DNA of 64,000 nt, from positions 248,001 to 312,000 of the forward strand of contig WFMF01000011.1 of assembly GCA_011033025.1 (NCBI GenBank). The letters are read 5' to 3'. The position numbers and the translations under genes are program-made. Source of the DNA: Beroe forskalii. Its lineage: Eukaryota; Ctenophora; Nuda; Beroida; Beroidae. Shown here in pieces: positions 11,830 to 22,311 of this stretch. A model generated the notes under the pieces. That model did not search any database. It was given only the letters and a program-made list of their open reading frames with translations, and had not been told where the DNA came from. Position 1 is the first letter of the stretch. Each line of letters begins with the position of its first letter.

Positions 11830-12286
11830 TCTCTAATTATAATTTGGTAAGTGTGTATGGATTTTGTGTCGGCGTGTGTGTGGATTATTGTGTCGGCATC
11901 ATAGATTAGAATGGGAAAACCGTGTGTATGGACACTGTGTCGGCGTGTGTGTGGATTTTGTGTCGGCGTGTGTATGGACCATTGTGTCGGCATCATAGAT
12001 TAGAATGATAAATCGGTGTGTATGGGCACTGTGTCGATGTGTGTATGGATTTGTGTCGGCATGCACGTGCAGATAGGGGGGAATGTGCTTGCGTTGCTAT
12101 GGTAACATGTATAGAGTGTTAATTCAATTTCTTGCTTTGTTGGTTATGTTACGCTATTTCCCTGAATAATTTTGGTTCTGATTCGGATTTCTCGATGCGT
12201 TAAATAGTTTTTTCATTAATTTGAACTGCGTAGGTCTGAAATTTGACAGTGTGATGCTGCGTAGCAGCGCCGAACGGGCCTGCTAG
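11830..12286 (+). mobile_element. non-autonomous Helitron A inside FB1
   Basis: Begins TCTCTAATTATAATTTGGTA and ends GGGCCTGCTAG, with a GCTGC-GTA-GCAGC hairpin about 14 bases before the terminal CTAG. It sits between A and T with no target duplication. FB2 holds the uninterrupted site (A46281/T46282), which proves the boundaries. These are the hallmarks of Helitron rolling-circle elements (5' TC, 3' hairpin and CTRR, AT target). The interior has two roughly 120-base units rich in TGTGTCGGCRT and a GTTGCTATGG block shared with Helitrons B and C. No Rep/helicase coding. Confidence 0.9.
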
Positions 12287-13192
12287 TACTTCCATAACTC
12301 ATGATTAAAAAAGTACAAAACAATAAAACGGATTTTTTGTGTTTCACTTTTCACAAATCTCGGGATCGGAATAAGCTTCAAGACTGCCGAACGATGAAAT
12401 AGAATTAGCAAGAGTGCCTACTCGTTGAAATATAACAAACTAGGTCACTGTTAACTGGATTTCTTCATGGTCAAAGAGATACTGCTTGCTACATCCTCTA
12501 TCAGTCACGTGAACCTTGTTCTGCTCTATCAATGGTTGAGGGAGTGTCCTCTGCTTTGTCATGTGATCTGACTGGGGACACTCCTGATTGGGATGTACAA
12601 TTTTAACCCTGTATAGTACTAATGTACTTCTCAGCTCTCAATGTATAATCTTGAGCTTCCATTTTCCAAGTTATCGCAATTATCAGCCTTAAAATGTCAC
12701 TGGCAAGATAAGCTGATCCTTAAATTATTTGCTATCTGCGTCTATCATAGATTGGTAACAGAAAATTCTATTATTCAATAAAGATAAGTCTTACCAATGC
12801 CATAGATAGCACAGAATTGACACAGACAACTCAGATCCGCGAACGCGCATAGAAATAGAATTGCAATTGCGCGCGCGGAATCAGAGCGCGCACAAAGTAC
12901 TAGCAGGCGGATCACGTGACAGGTCACGTGATGTGACGTCACGAAACAGAAAAACGCCCAGAGGCAAAGGAAGACATTGTCCATTTTCAAAAAACTTGAT
13001 ATCCTCGTGATCAGCTCACTGAGATCTATAATCGAGTCAAAGAGCCTAAAAAACTTTGAAAAAAGGGCGCACCCTACTAAAGGAGGGCAAAAAAGAGGGC
13101 TCGGAGGGCAAGACCCAAAAAGGAGGGCAAAAAGAGGGCATGAGAGGGCGCCCTCTCAAAAAGAGGGCAGTTCGGAAGCTATGGACGAGAAC

Positions 13193-13624
13193 TTCAGATA
13201 CTCCGATCTGAAACTACGTCTGAAGTTATCCTGAAGTCTAGGATAAGTCTATAAACCACGATCTAAATACTACAAATGACATGCTATTTCTAACCAACTA
13301 CACGACAACATGCACTACAAAAGTACGATTACTACTACTACTTCTATTGCTGCAGGGCTTATCAGTTTATCTGGCCCTGTAAAAAAGACAGGAAATGACA
13401 GTGAAGTCGTTATCAGAGGGCTGCGAAGGAAGACAATCATTCCGAGGGGAAAGAAAATGGGTGCATGAAATCAGTTGCATGAAGTCAGTAACAAGGTGCA
13501 CAGAATCATGGGAGAGTGCACATATCATAACACATGTATAGTGTACACTGGTACACACATAGTGTATCATCATGACACGTACACTATATATACACTCAAT
13601 CAGTATAATATGTGATGTAATTAC
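13193..13624. other. intronic or flanking DNA
   Basis: Between the nested transposons and a candidate micro-exon. TGTACACTGGTACAC-like palindromic words occur at 13540-13580. A reverse frame through 13762-13367 has no protein-like features beyond the short micro-exon. Confidence 0.4.
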
Positions 13625-13654
13625 CACGTCATTTAGCGATACAGTGTCTGAGTC
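13625..13654 (-). CDS. candidate 30-nt micro-exon of IQ-motif gene
   Basis: On the minus strand TTTCAG precedes the segment and GTAATT follows it. The ten codons read DSDTVSLNDV and are phase 0 on both sides, joining in frame to the preceding exon that ends SDFSISQ. Short length makes chance likely. Confidence 0.25.
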
Positions 13655-14151
13655 CTGAAATTGTGACGGTGTTATAAAATACTTGGATATGCTTGTACTT
13701 TTGTAGAAATGAAGGTGTGCCGGGTAGTTATTGAGGTATTTTCCCTGAAGAAATAAGAGCACTTGTTGTTCAAAATCTAAACCCAGCTGGGCCCGATGAT
13801 TACTAACTTGCCAGCTGATTCAACATTGGAAATTCAGACACTTTCTTAAGTCATGGAATCAGAAATAAAAACATTAAAAACAAGAAAATAACATGTTAAC
13901 ATCAATACACCTATTACCTATTGCCAAGTATGGCAAAAATCCCATAAATCCCGATTGCAGTTATAGTGGGACTGTTGACAGTGTTTGAACTGTGATTAGT
14001 TTTCCCATAGTGCATTGAGGTTCGACCAGGATTTATTTGCACGATACTGTAATGTCATCAATCAATGTACTGAAAATCAAGAACACTACTGACACTACAA
14101 CCAGACTTATCACAATACTATTTTCACTTTCCAGCTACACATGCACTTTAC

Positions 14152-14310
14152 CTGTGAAATGGAGAAGTCGCTGCCACTGGACAACATGCGACTGTTCTTG
14201 TTCCTCCCGATGATCTGCCTCCCGAACTCGTTCCTTTTGAAGGACATGGTCTCGGGCTCCCCACCCCCTGCAGTCTCCCCGTCCCCCTCCGGAGCAGGGG
14301 CTACCTGGTG
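14152..14310 (-). CDS. internal exon of IQ-motif gene
   Basis: A 159-base exon (53 codons) with acceptor CTCATTTCAG (AG at 14312-14311) and donor CACAG|GTAAAG (GT at 14151-14150), phase 0 at both ends. The peptide runs from HQVAPAPEGDGETAGGGEP to NKNSRMLSSGSDFSISQ: a low-complexity acidic start, then a basic KRNEFGRQIIGRNKNSR segment. The phase matches the upstream exon 15668-15164, which ends in a complete codon. GC content is far above the flanking DNA. No domain recognised; it would be linker sequence in a signalling protein. Confidence 0.55.
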
Positions 14311-15163
14311 CTGAAATGAGGGCGTCACTACCTCCTCTTCCTGTGACGTCACGGACTCTTCGTCATGACACGATGACGTCATCAGACGATGAGGAAATAT
14401 AAACAGAGAAACGAGGGGGGTTACAACACAGAGTACGTAGTGCAGCACGATGGGATAAAACCAGCTGTACCATCGCCGTCGTCACGCAGTAAAAATACAA
14501 TAGAGCCAGTGCTTTGGGGGTGAGAAACGTAGTATATATCTATTATGCCTTTTTTAGAAGAAACGATGGACCTATTTCATGGAATTCAAATCATTAATTT
14601 CACCTTCTAACACCTTAGCTAGACTTACAGACTTGGAGAGGAGCTGGTTATATTTAGAGATCATCAATTGCTATTAATTAAATCGCTATTTATTAAATTG
14701 CTATTTATTAAATCGGTAATTGGACCTCTTTACTTCTATACTACTGTGCAGAGGAATTTTGAAATATGATATTATGTGTCTTGCAAATTATCATCCATTT
14801 TATGGGCATTCTAATTTAACCATATTCGGAAGATCATGCTCCAATGCTATTAGAGTGTTCGTCGATTGAAATCTTCAAATAAAGTCTCATGAATCAATAA
14901 TAGCGAGCGGTGATGAAATCATTTTCATTTTGAAAGAGTTACGAAATTTTACGTGCTTGAATCATTTACTCAATAACTTGAAAACTGGCTTTATTCACGC
15001 CCTATATCACCCCCTCAAGCAACTAAAATGTACCAGAATGGCTTGAAATTTGAATGCGAGAATTCAAAAAAAAATCAACGGCCAGCGGAAAGTGTACCCT
15101 AATGATAACAAAACATTAAACACGACTGAATAAACATTTCAATTTTCTGATTCCCCTACTCAC
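14311..15163 (-). other. intron between two IQ-gene exons
   Basis: AT-rich sequence between a GTGAGT donor (15163) and a polypyrimidine-CAG acceptor (14311). A TTATTAAATYGCTA short repeat lies at 14680-14715. No other element recognised. Confidence 0.5.
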
Positions 15164-15668
15164 CCTCACAACATCATCCGTTAGGTTATCATTAGAAGCT
15201 GATATCTGCCTTATCGTTACTATCGGTTTAACTTTTGACGTCATGGACTTGGTCCTGTAGGGAGTTTCCAGCTTGATCCTGTGGAATGTCCGGTTGAGGT
15301 AGTGCTTTCTCCAGCAGCGCTGGATGGTGGTGGCAGCCTTGATTACCACCCCCGGGTCCCCGTACTTCTTAGCAGCACTGTTCTCCTGGAGAGCCAACAT
15401 GTCAGACGACATCTGGTAGTCGAGCTTCGGGTCCCGCTGACTCACGTGACACACGCTATTCCGGATCCGGAACTGTCGGTCTTCCAGCTGCTCCAGGGTT
15501 ACCGACTTCTTCCGAACCTTGACGGAGTTCATCGTGTTCTGCGATTCGGAGGAGCACCGTTTTACGTCTGCTATCCGAGGCGAGGCAGGTGCTATCATAG
15601 ACACCGGCCGGGAGTGTGCTTTGTTGTCCTTGTTCCGCGCAGAGGGGGGTACTGATATGTTCCTTAAC
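15164..15668 (-). CDS. exon with IQ calmodulin-binding motif, IQSEC-like
   Basis: A 505-base exon bounded by acceptor CTGTTAACAG|G and donor GAGG|GTGAGT; the first base completes a codon from the previous exon and the last codon is complete. It encodes 168 residues. The clearest feature is AATTIQRCWRKHYLNRTFHRI, a match to the IQ consensus (IQxxxRxxxxR) that binds calmodulin. It is preceded by NSAAKKYGDPG, and before that by a basic VRKKSVTLEQLEDRQFRIRN segment. A KYG word about ten residues before a single IQ motif recalls the N-terminal region of IQSEC/BRAG Arf exchange factors, but the Sec7 and PH domains that would prove this are not in the window. It could be another IQ protein. The downstream exon is 14310-14152. 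The acceptor lies inside a tandem repeat that copies it several times. Confidence 0.65.
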
Positions 15669-16170
15669 CTGTTAACAGAAGGAAGGGGTTAAAAGTTTAA
15701 AAGGGGGAGGGGACGGAGATCTTACTAAGCCTGTTAATAGAAAGAGGGGGTTAAAACGGGGAGGGGACTGAGATCCTACTAAGCCTGTGAGCAGGAAGAA
15801 GGGGTTAAAAGTTTAAAAGGAGGTGGCACTGATATGTTTCTTAACCTGTTAATAGAAAGAGGGGGGTTAAAAGGGGAGTGGACTGATATATTTCTTAACC
15901 TGTTAACAGAAAGAGAGGGGTTAAAAGGGGAATATAATCTTCCTAAGCCGGTAACGGAAAGGGGGGGAATGAGATGCTTATATTTTCCTAATAATATGTG
16001 AACTGAACAAGGGGCCAAAGAGGGAGAGGAGACTGAAATGTTCTTCTTTAGTACAGAAAGAAGAGGTCAAAGAATCAAAGGGGGGACACCTTTGAACCTG
16101 TGAGCAGATTAAGGGCGTCAAAGAGGGGAAACTGAGACATTGACCTGTGAGCAGAAAGATGGGGCACTAA
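15650..16170 (-). repeat. tandem array copying the IQ exon's 3' splice site
   Basis: About nine imperfect units of 50-60 bases. Read on the minus strand each has a pyrimidine tract (TTAACCCCTCTTTC), TGTTAACAG or a variant, then GTTAAGAAAYAT. The unit nearest the exon supplies the real acceptor at 15669. Several others keep TTAACAG|G followed by codons like LRNISV in the exon's own frame (for example near 15906). Variants with TTAATAG or GAGCAG also occur. Confidence 0.8.
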
Positions 16171-18396
16171 GGTATTCCTTTTCAACCCCCACATATCATA
16201 GACAAATCTTGATAAAGACGAACATGAGATTGTGTCTTAACAGTCAAAATACTTGAAGACACAACTAAGATATAAATATGCAAAAGTCAACTTGTTGATG
16301 GAGTGTACAGTAGTAAATTAGTACATTTCAGTCAATGTAGAAAATGCGCATATTAGCCTCGATTACAAACAAATCAAGAATAGAAACTATCTCTCTCCGC
16401 TGGGGGAATGAGCCAAGAAACGCGAAGCAAAGGAATGTACAGGTATGCTCAGAGAACCCTCAGAGATTACACCGTGACTTTAATGTTTTGACACTACAAA
16501 TAAATGAATATTGATAAATATATGATAAATATTGCAAATACTGACAGCTTAGTATTTGGTAGGGTCATTAAGAAATTTCAAAACTTTATCACTGATATTC
16601 AAAAATGACTCTTAGCGAAGATAGCGAGTTTGGGAAAGGAGACATCAATAATAAATGGCATTAAATCAGAAAAGGTCAATATGGATTTTCAGACTCGAGT
16701 CCTCAACCAGGTAACGAAATGAGACAATGATAGTGACACACACTCACAATTCTATCCGGGATCTAATAAATCAGTAAAATTCCGAGAAGGATCAAACGCC
16801 AACTAGGAATAAGATTGCAAGAATTACACGACGCTTTGATTCACACAAACACAGAAAGTTCAACAGAACGCACACACAAACACGGAGGATAAAGAGGTGT
16901 AGAATGAGTGGTAACAAAGTGAGGATGGAGGGTGTTGACAGAAAGATGATACCAGGGGAGGGGGTAACTCATACCATTATATGAGACACTGCTCCACTAA
17001 TTAGTAGCCAGTTACTGCTCCGGTACATTATCAGAACCTCAGCTACATATCTACAGGCAATTTAGTGCACCAGTAATTAGCTAATTAGTGCCGTTCTAGA
17101 GAATATTATGCCGTGCCAACTTCCCGTTCTAATTCTCTAATTGTTGCCTGCACTAAATGCAATTTATTGCCAGTTGCAGTGCTAATCTAGTGCTCTTATA
17201 GATCTTATCAGCGAATTTAGTACCCGGTCTGTTTGTAATTTCTACTAGTTGCAGTGGCAAGCTCAGTGGCAAGATATGAATGCAATACGCCACGAGACCA
17301 CGCACTAGACTCTAGATCATAACTTAGAAAATAACGTTAAATATTATTCAAGTGCAAGAAATTCCATCCCCAGTAATGAAAATTATTGCGCGGGAAGGAA
17401 AGTCAATAAAAGTTTAAAATTCTCAAGCCATTGCCCATTACCTTAGGAATTTCACTCGAGAATGAAGAAAAGGTCCACAGAACTATAGAATGAAGAATTA
17501 TGAATGAGGTTAAGAATGTATTAGGTATGTACACTGTATGCAGAAATGTATAGTGTATAATGTAAAATGTATATGATATTTAATTAAGTGTGCGATTTTG
17601 TTAAGATAGAGATTGCAAAGAAGTGTTTGATGGACCAGGTTTTGAATGCTTCCAAAAATATGCATCTCTTTTTAGTAAAAAGTAAAAACTGTCACATAAA
17701 CATAACACAATAGGTCACGTGTCGTAATTAGAACAATACGCTTCAACGTAAGACTGATGCTCTGATGTAACAGGGTTAAATTTATTTGTTTAGAATTATT
17801 TGGCTTTAGGAAATTAGCAATTTGTTTTCAATAATTTACTGAGACCCTAGAGTCATGCATTGCAGGCCTTTGAGTCTAGGATAGACTTTCAGAATCAAAA
17901 AAACTGAAACCAAGTAGAAAACTGGAAATCAAACCAGGCAGTAGCTACTAGTTACATGAAACAGAAATAAACGCTCATCACGAACGAACGTCATAAACAA
18001 TACGCGTAGCTTAGTTACGGTATTATGCGGCATATTATATTCAATACTGATATTAAAACATATATCAAATTCCAGCATAGGCAATACCCACAGCCAATCA
18101 GACACACGGAATATTCGATACGGGCTAATTAAATGGGTCGATTTGAAGCTAATTAGGGGACCGATTTGCAGCTAATTAGGGATCTCAGATTCGAAGAATT
18201 CAAACATTCTCCGAATGCGCGGGCTGTGAGAGTACTCATGCCTACCTAGGTCTCATTTTACAGGCATAATTGTAGTAAGGTGATAGTAGTCTGTAAGTCT
18301 GTAATGAGGAAGAGAGGCAGAGTTAAGTGGTACAGTGAAGACGAAGTGGAAAAGGAGGAACGATCATGTGGAACCTACTCTTTTTAATAATAATAA
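16171..18396. other. no further exon recognised; intron or 5' flank
   Basis: AT-rich with scattered short words such as AGCTAATTAG (18150-18180) and TTAGTGC (17060-17210). This would be the intron upstream of the IQ exon. No exon with good splice sites and coding composition was found. Confidence 0.45.
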
Positions 18397-19112
18397 TCTA
18401 TTACATAAAGTAAAGTCACACGTGAATAATGTTTGTCTGTAATTCCGTATACAATTAAATTTGAGCTTGCCAAGAAAATATCAAGAGAAACGAAGGCTAA
18501 GCTGGGCTAAGTCGCGCCGTTGCTATGGATACAGATATTCTGCACGTGCATATTATGATCAGTTCTTTGCAAGTGCTTTCTGATACGTTGTTGATTGCTG
18601 CGTTTTTGCGTTTGAAAGGACAACGTGTTTACTGTTTTTCATTTGAAATTCAAGATCTGAAGATAGAGGACGGGTATGGGCTGGCATAGTGGAGGCTATT
18701 TCCGATAGCATCTCTTCATAAATCTGTGACAGATGTCGGTCGATTTAAATCAATGCTGAGTTGACAATTAACGGAAAATGTGAATTAAGAGCAATTTAAG
18801 ATTGAACAAAATCAAAATCACATTAAGTCGAAAATTGGGCAAAATAGTACATTGCGAATTTGGAAGTCTGCTCTTGGCATGAATCAATGCTTATTAATTC
18901 AACGTTCAGTATGAGTACGATACTCGGTTTTAATTTTCGAATTTAACTTCATCGTACAATCGTAAATTTAAAATTATAATAATCAAAACTTTACCGGTCC
19001 ATCATTACTAAAAGTAACCAACGAATTATTGTTACTTTTGCTCCTTTATAAACTGTTTTGTGAGATTAGTATTTGATTCCGTATCATCTTGCAGGCCCAA
19101 CGGGCTTGCTAG
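18397..19112 (+). mobile_element. non-autonomous Helitron C
   Basis: Begins TCTATTACATAAAG, ends CTTGCTAG, with the terminal hairpin GCAGGCCC-AAC-GGGCTTGC directly before the last bases. It is preceded by A and followed by T. Both flanks are TAA repeats, so it landed in the (TAA)n tail of a LINE fragment. It shares AATAATGTTTGT, TTGAGCTTGCCAAGAAAATA and GTTGCTATGGAKAC blocks with Helitron B (33856-34814). No coding capacity. Confidence 0.8.
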
Positions 19113-19560
19113 TAATAATAATAAAGCACACATTTATAACCCGCTTAACCATAATTAAGAAACTTAATTCTCTAGGCAACTAAGCGGTAACTTTCTTAAG
19201 AGGCATTCCTCAGCCTTTGAGATCCTATAAACTTATAAAGAAGCATATTCTAAATCTTAACAGTATTTGAAATCCATACATATATTTCAAGATGATCATT
19301 TAATAGCAAATTAGAATTCGAGTTCACTATTGAAAGTTGTACTATTCACATTTTCTGCAAACGCACATTTGAAGAAATGAGTTTTTAGAGCTACTTTGAA
19401 AGCTTCAATATCTGACATTGAGCGTAATCTATAAGGGAGATTGTTCCATATCTGGGGAGCTGACAAACTGAATGCACCAGTGGTCTTTATGCATCGTGGC
19501 AGTGGTGGATGATTAATAACGCTTGATAATATGAATAAATACCTTAAGTTCATTCTGTAC
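19113..19560 (-). pseudogene. 5'-truncated LINE tail (reverse transcriptase C-terminus)
   Basis: The minus-strand peptide at 19553-19311 contains GAFSLSAPQIWNNLPYRLRS, then MSDIEAFKVALKTHFFKCAF, the conserved C-terminal motif of L2/CR1-type LINE ORF2 proteins. Compare KYAAPHIWNSLPYYLR in the LINE ending at 33653. The 3' UTR continues to a (TTA)n tail at 19113-19125, now split by Helitron C. A second copy of the same 3' UTR is at 38067-38140. Confidence 0.8.
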
Positions 19561-19840
19561 TATAGGACACTGTTTCTTAAACCTTTCCTGTGAATAATAA
19601 CGTGAAAAATGTGTGTATGTCACCTGCAATTTACCTGCAATGTACACTATAATGGCTAATGCGGTGTGTGTGACTACTATATACACAAACGACAGTGAGT
19701 CTCTTTCTTGGCGTAGGTTATATACTTATATAGTACCGGGTGGTCCAAAAAGAACGTTACTAAGTTAGCGCGCTGTAACTTTGGTTGTGTTTGGAGTTTC
19801 TTGATGAAACTTTGGGATGTCATAGGTATGTACGATACAA

Positions 19841-20374
19841 TTTTGCACCAAAAATTTGAAATGTCTACTTCAAAAATATCCGGAGTTATCAACCGAAAAC
19901 CGGTTTATTGCCATATCACAGCTTCTGAGTGTCAAAATTTTTAGCTACTCCAGGATCATATTGCCCATATATTGCCCGTAATATCCTGAAAGTTTCATCA
20001 AGATTGCTTAAAAAACCTCGGAGATATGCGCCTTTTGTATCGCAAAAAGTGTGTACACAGCACAGATACATTATGCAAGCTTGCATAGTTTTACATGTCC
20101 AAATATGGATATAAGCACGGTTTACATTTCACCTGCAGAGTGTGTAAAGCTACGTATAATTTTTTTTATGATACAAAAAGGCGCATATCTCCGAGGTTTT
20201 TTGAGCAATCTTGATGAAACTTTCAGGATATTACGGGCAATATATGGGCAATATGATCCTGGAGTAGCTAAAATTTTTGACACTCAGAAGCTGTGATATG
20301 GCAAATAAACCGGTTTTTCGTTGATAACTCGGACATTTTTTGAAGTAGACATTTCAAATTTTTGGCGCAAATTG
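19841..20374. mobile_element. long inverted-repeat element (~208-bp arms)
   Basis: The sequence from 19841 to about 20048 returns in reverse complement at 20166-20374 with few mismatches, around a spacer of about 117 bases. The arm starts TTTGCACCAAAAATTTGAA and includes AAGGCGCATATCTCCGAGG in its inner part. Frames on both strands through the arms are mirror images and not genes. Probably a palindromic non-autonomous DNA element; target duplication not resolved. Confidence 0.85.
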
Positions 20375-20939
20375 TAAGATCAAGACACTTTATTGCCACT
20401 TTATTGCCTGCCATGATATTATTTTGAAATATAAGCTCAATTAGCTTAATGGTTGAGGGAGTGTCACTGTCCCAATTGTCCCTGTCCCAATTTACTTTTT
20501 TGAGTTTAGTTTGGGACTGGTTTTTGGGACAATTTCGATTTTCAAAGCGTTTTTCTTTGAACTTCTTTGATCTCCAATTATCGAAAAATCATAAATTTTA
20601 GTATGGCTGACTGAGTAAATACCTACAACCTTCTTAATTTTTACAAACCACGCTAGAATGACGTCATAATAATCCATTTTTAGACCAGGTTGTAACTCTC
20701 ATGATATGCTGAATTGCAAGACCTACAAAAATCATACTTGGAAAACTAAAGTCTGCGCTCTCTATATAATTATGGTTTGCCGAATTTATAGTCGAAATTT
20801 GAATTTTGACTAAAAATAGTAATACAGTCAAATTCTACACCAAGCGATGGTTTTTGCATGAAAAATCGACCTAACAACTTTCCACGCCTCCTGGGGTGTT
20901 GAAAGTGCCAAAAAATCCATTTTTCATTGAGCCGGAGCT

Positions 20940-21650
20940 GAGTGATAGATAAAAAATCTCGGCTCAGGAAGGTTGTAGAGACTTCTGTTTTTGGGCGGAA
21001 AAATCCGCAATGGCCTCGATGTTTATCTACGACTTGCTAACAAAAATATGCCCTTAAATGATCAGGAATAGACTTATGGGCGAAAGCTAAAATTTGGTAC
21101 CCACAAGCCCTGATTAAGGCAAATTTTGTATCTCAGTCCGGGAAGATCGTAGAGACTTCATCTTGTGCGGAAAATGTGCGCAATGGCCATGTTTATATAC
21201 GACTTTTTGATGAACATGTGCCCTAAAATGCTCGGGAAAGGAATTATGGGCAAAAAGTGATTTTGGGCGGGGCAAGACCTGATAAATGCGATTTTCCTAT
21301 CTCGGCTCAGGGAGTGACTTCATCTTGGGCGGAAAATGTGCGCAATGGCCATGTTTATATACGACTTATTGATAAACATGCTCTAAAATACTGAAACAAA
21401 GTTATGGGCGAAAAACTGATTTTTGGGCAGGTACAAGACAAGATAATTTATTTAAAGTTTACACGATTTTACTATCTATAGTGACTTCGTTTGGGCGGAA
21501 AATATTTGCAATGGCCATGTTCATGTACGACTTGCTAACGAACAGAATATACCCTAAAGTGCTCAGAAACAGAGTTAGGTATGGGCAAAAGCTCATTTTG
21601 GCACCTGAAAAGCCTGACATACAATAATTTTTCTATCTCGGTTGAGAAAT
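20940..21650 (+). repeat. tandem array, ~175-bp unit, four copies
   Basis: Units begin near 20956, 21131, 21296 and 21471 with TATCTCGGCTCAGG-like sequence. They continue GACTTC-TTGGGCGGAAAA, GCAATGGCCATGTTTATATA, CGACTT and TTATGGGC. Divergence between copies is substantial, so the array is old. Similar in style to the array at 36440-37075. Confidence 0.8.
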
Positions 21651-22311
21651 TTTTCCAGTACATAGTTGTTAAACATTTCCTGGTTTCAATATTATGGATT
21701 TTAATTTAAAAAACGACAACAACAAATAACGTGCTGTTTGCAGGTTGGTAGAAAAGGGCACAATTGCAAGTGTCATTTTGAAATTCACATTCCCAGCAAC
21801 CCTTTCCTTGAAATCAAATAATTCACAGAAACACAATAATCTAACTTCTGCGAACTCATCATTGATTACTCATGAACTTATTAAAACTTGGAGCTTTACG
21901 TCAAGACATTATTGTATGGGAATAAGAATTTTCTGTTATTAAAAATGCTGAAATTTAATATAATAACTAAAACTCAGCCCAGAGAGCATGTGACAGATTA
22001 TTTCTCTAAAAAAATTTGGGGGAAATTTTTTGGTATTTTTAAAAAAATATAAAACTATAAAATTTGTTGATTCTGTAATGAGAAATTAAAGAAAAAGCTT
22101 GTAATAATGCAAGCATTTTTAGTAAAAAGTAGCCCTAAATTTAGGCAAAATTTAATGAAGTAATTGGCAGACATAGGCGAAATTTTCTTTAATTAAATGT
22201 CTAATTAAGTAATTGGCGACAATTTTGATCCCCTCCAATTTTCAAAATGCCAAAAATTAGCCTTAAAAGTCGAATCATCCCCTCCAATGAAAAATACGGA
22301 TTTGCACCACT
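21651..22311. other. no gene; AT-rich flank
   Basis: AT-rich, including a TTTAAGGCTAATTTTTGGC-like inverted stretch near 22230-22270. Nothing coding was supported, and the short frame at 21745-21942 has no recognisable features. Confidence 0.45.

Larger units (their letters stand above)
8112..13076. mobile_element. foldback element FB1 with 9-bp TSD
   Basis: Ends are TAGGGTGCGCCC (8112) and its complement ending at 13076, flanked by perfect 9-bp duplications CTAAAGGAG (8103-8111 and 13077-13085). The two arms are inverted copies that meet near 9955; their inner parts are about 20-bp tandem repeats, their outer parts unique sequence. Long inverted arms, short internal tandem repeats and 9-bp duplications are the known architecture of Drosophila FB and sea-urchin TU foldback elements; relationship by descent is not shown. 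No transposase frame is present. Relative to FB2 the left arm has lost about 600 bases at 8550/8551 (a GCT junction), and the right arm carries a Helitron (11830-12286). Confidence 0.93.
7506..13182. mobile_element. outer TIR DNA transposon hosting FB1
   Basis: Left end ATAGCTTCCGA and right end TCGGAAGCTAT are inverted repeats, flanked by perfect 10-bp direct repeats GGACGAGAAC (7496-7505 and 13183-13192). Inside are AGGAGGGCAAA-type words on both sides (7530-7585 and 13081-13170), a tandem array (7665-8000), and the later insertion FB1 (8112-13076). Without FB1 and its duplication the element is about 0.7 kb, too small to encode a transposase, so it is non-autonomous. A 9-10-bp duplication fits Mutator-like elements, but no family is assigned. 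Confidence 0.8.

Noticed and set aside
13735-13760. Third hammerhead (CCTGAAGAAATAAG)
   Set aside because: No GAAA partner or stem I complement nearby.
15281-15655. 124-residue plus-strand frame
   Set aside because: Antisense shadow of the IQ exon; the minus strand has the splice sites and a recognisable motif.
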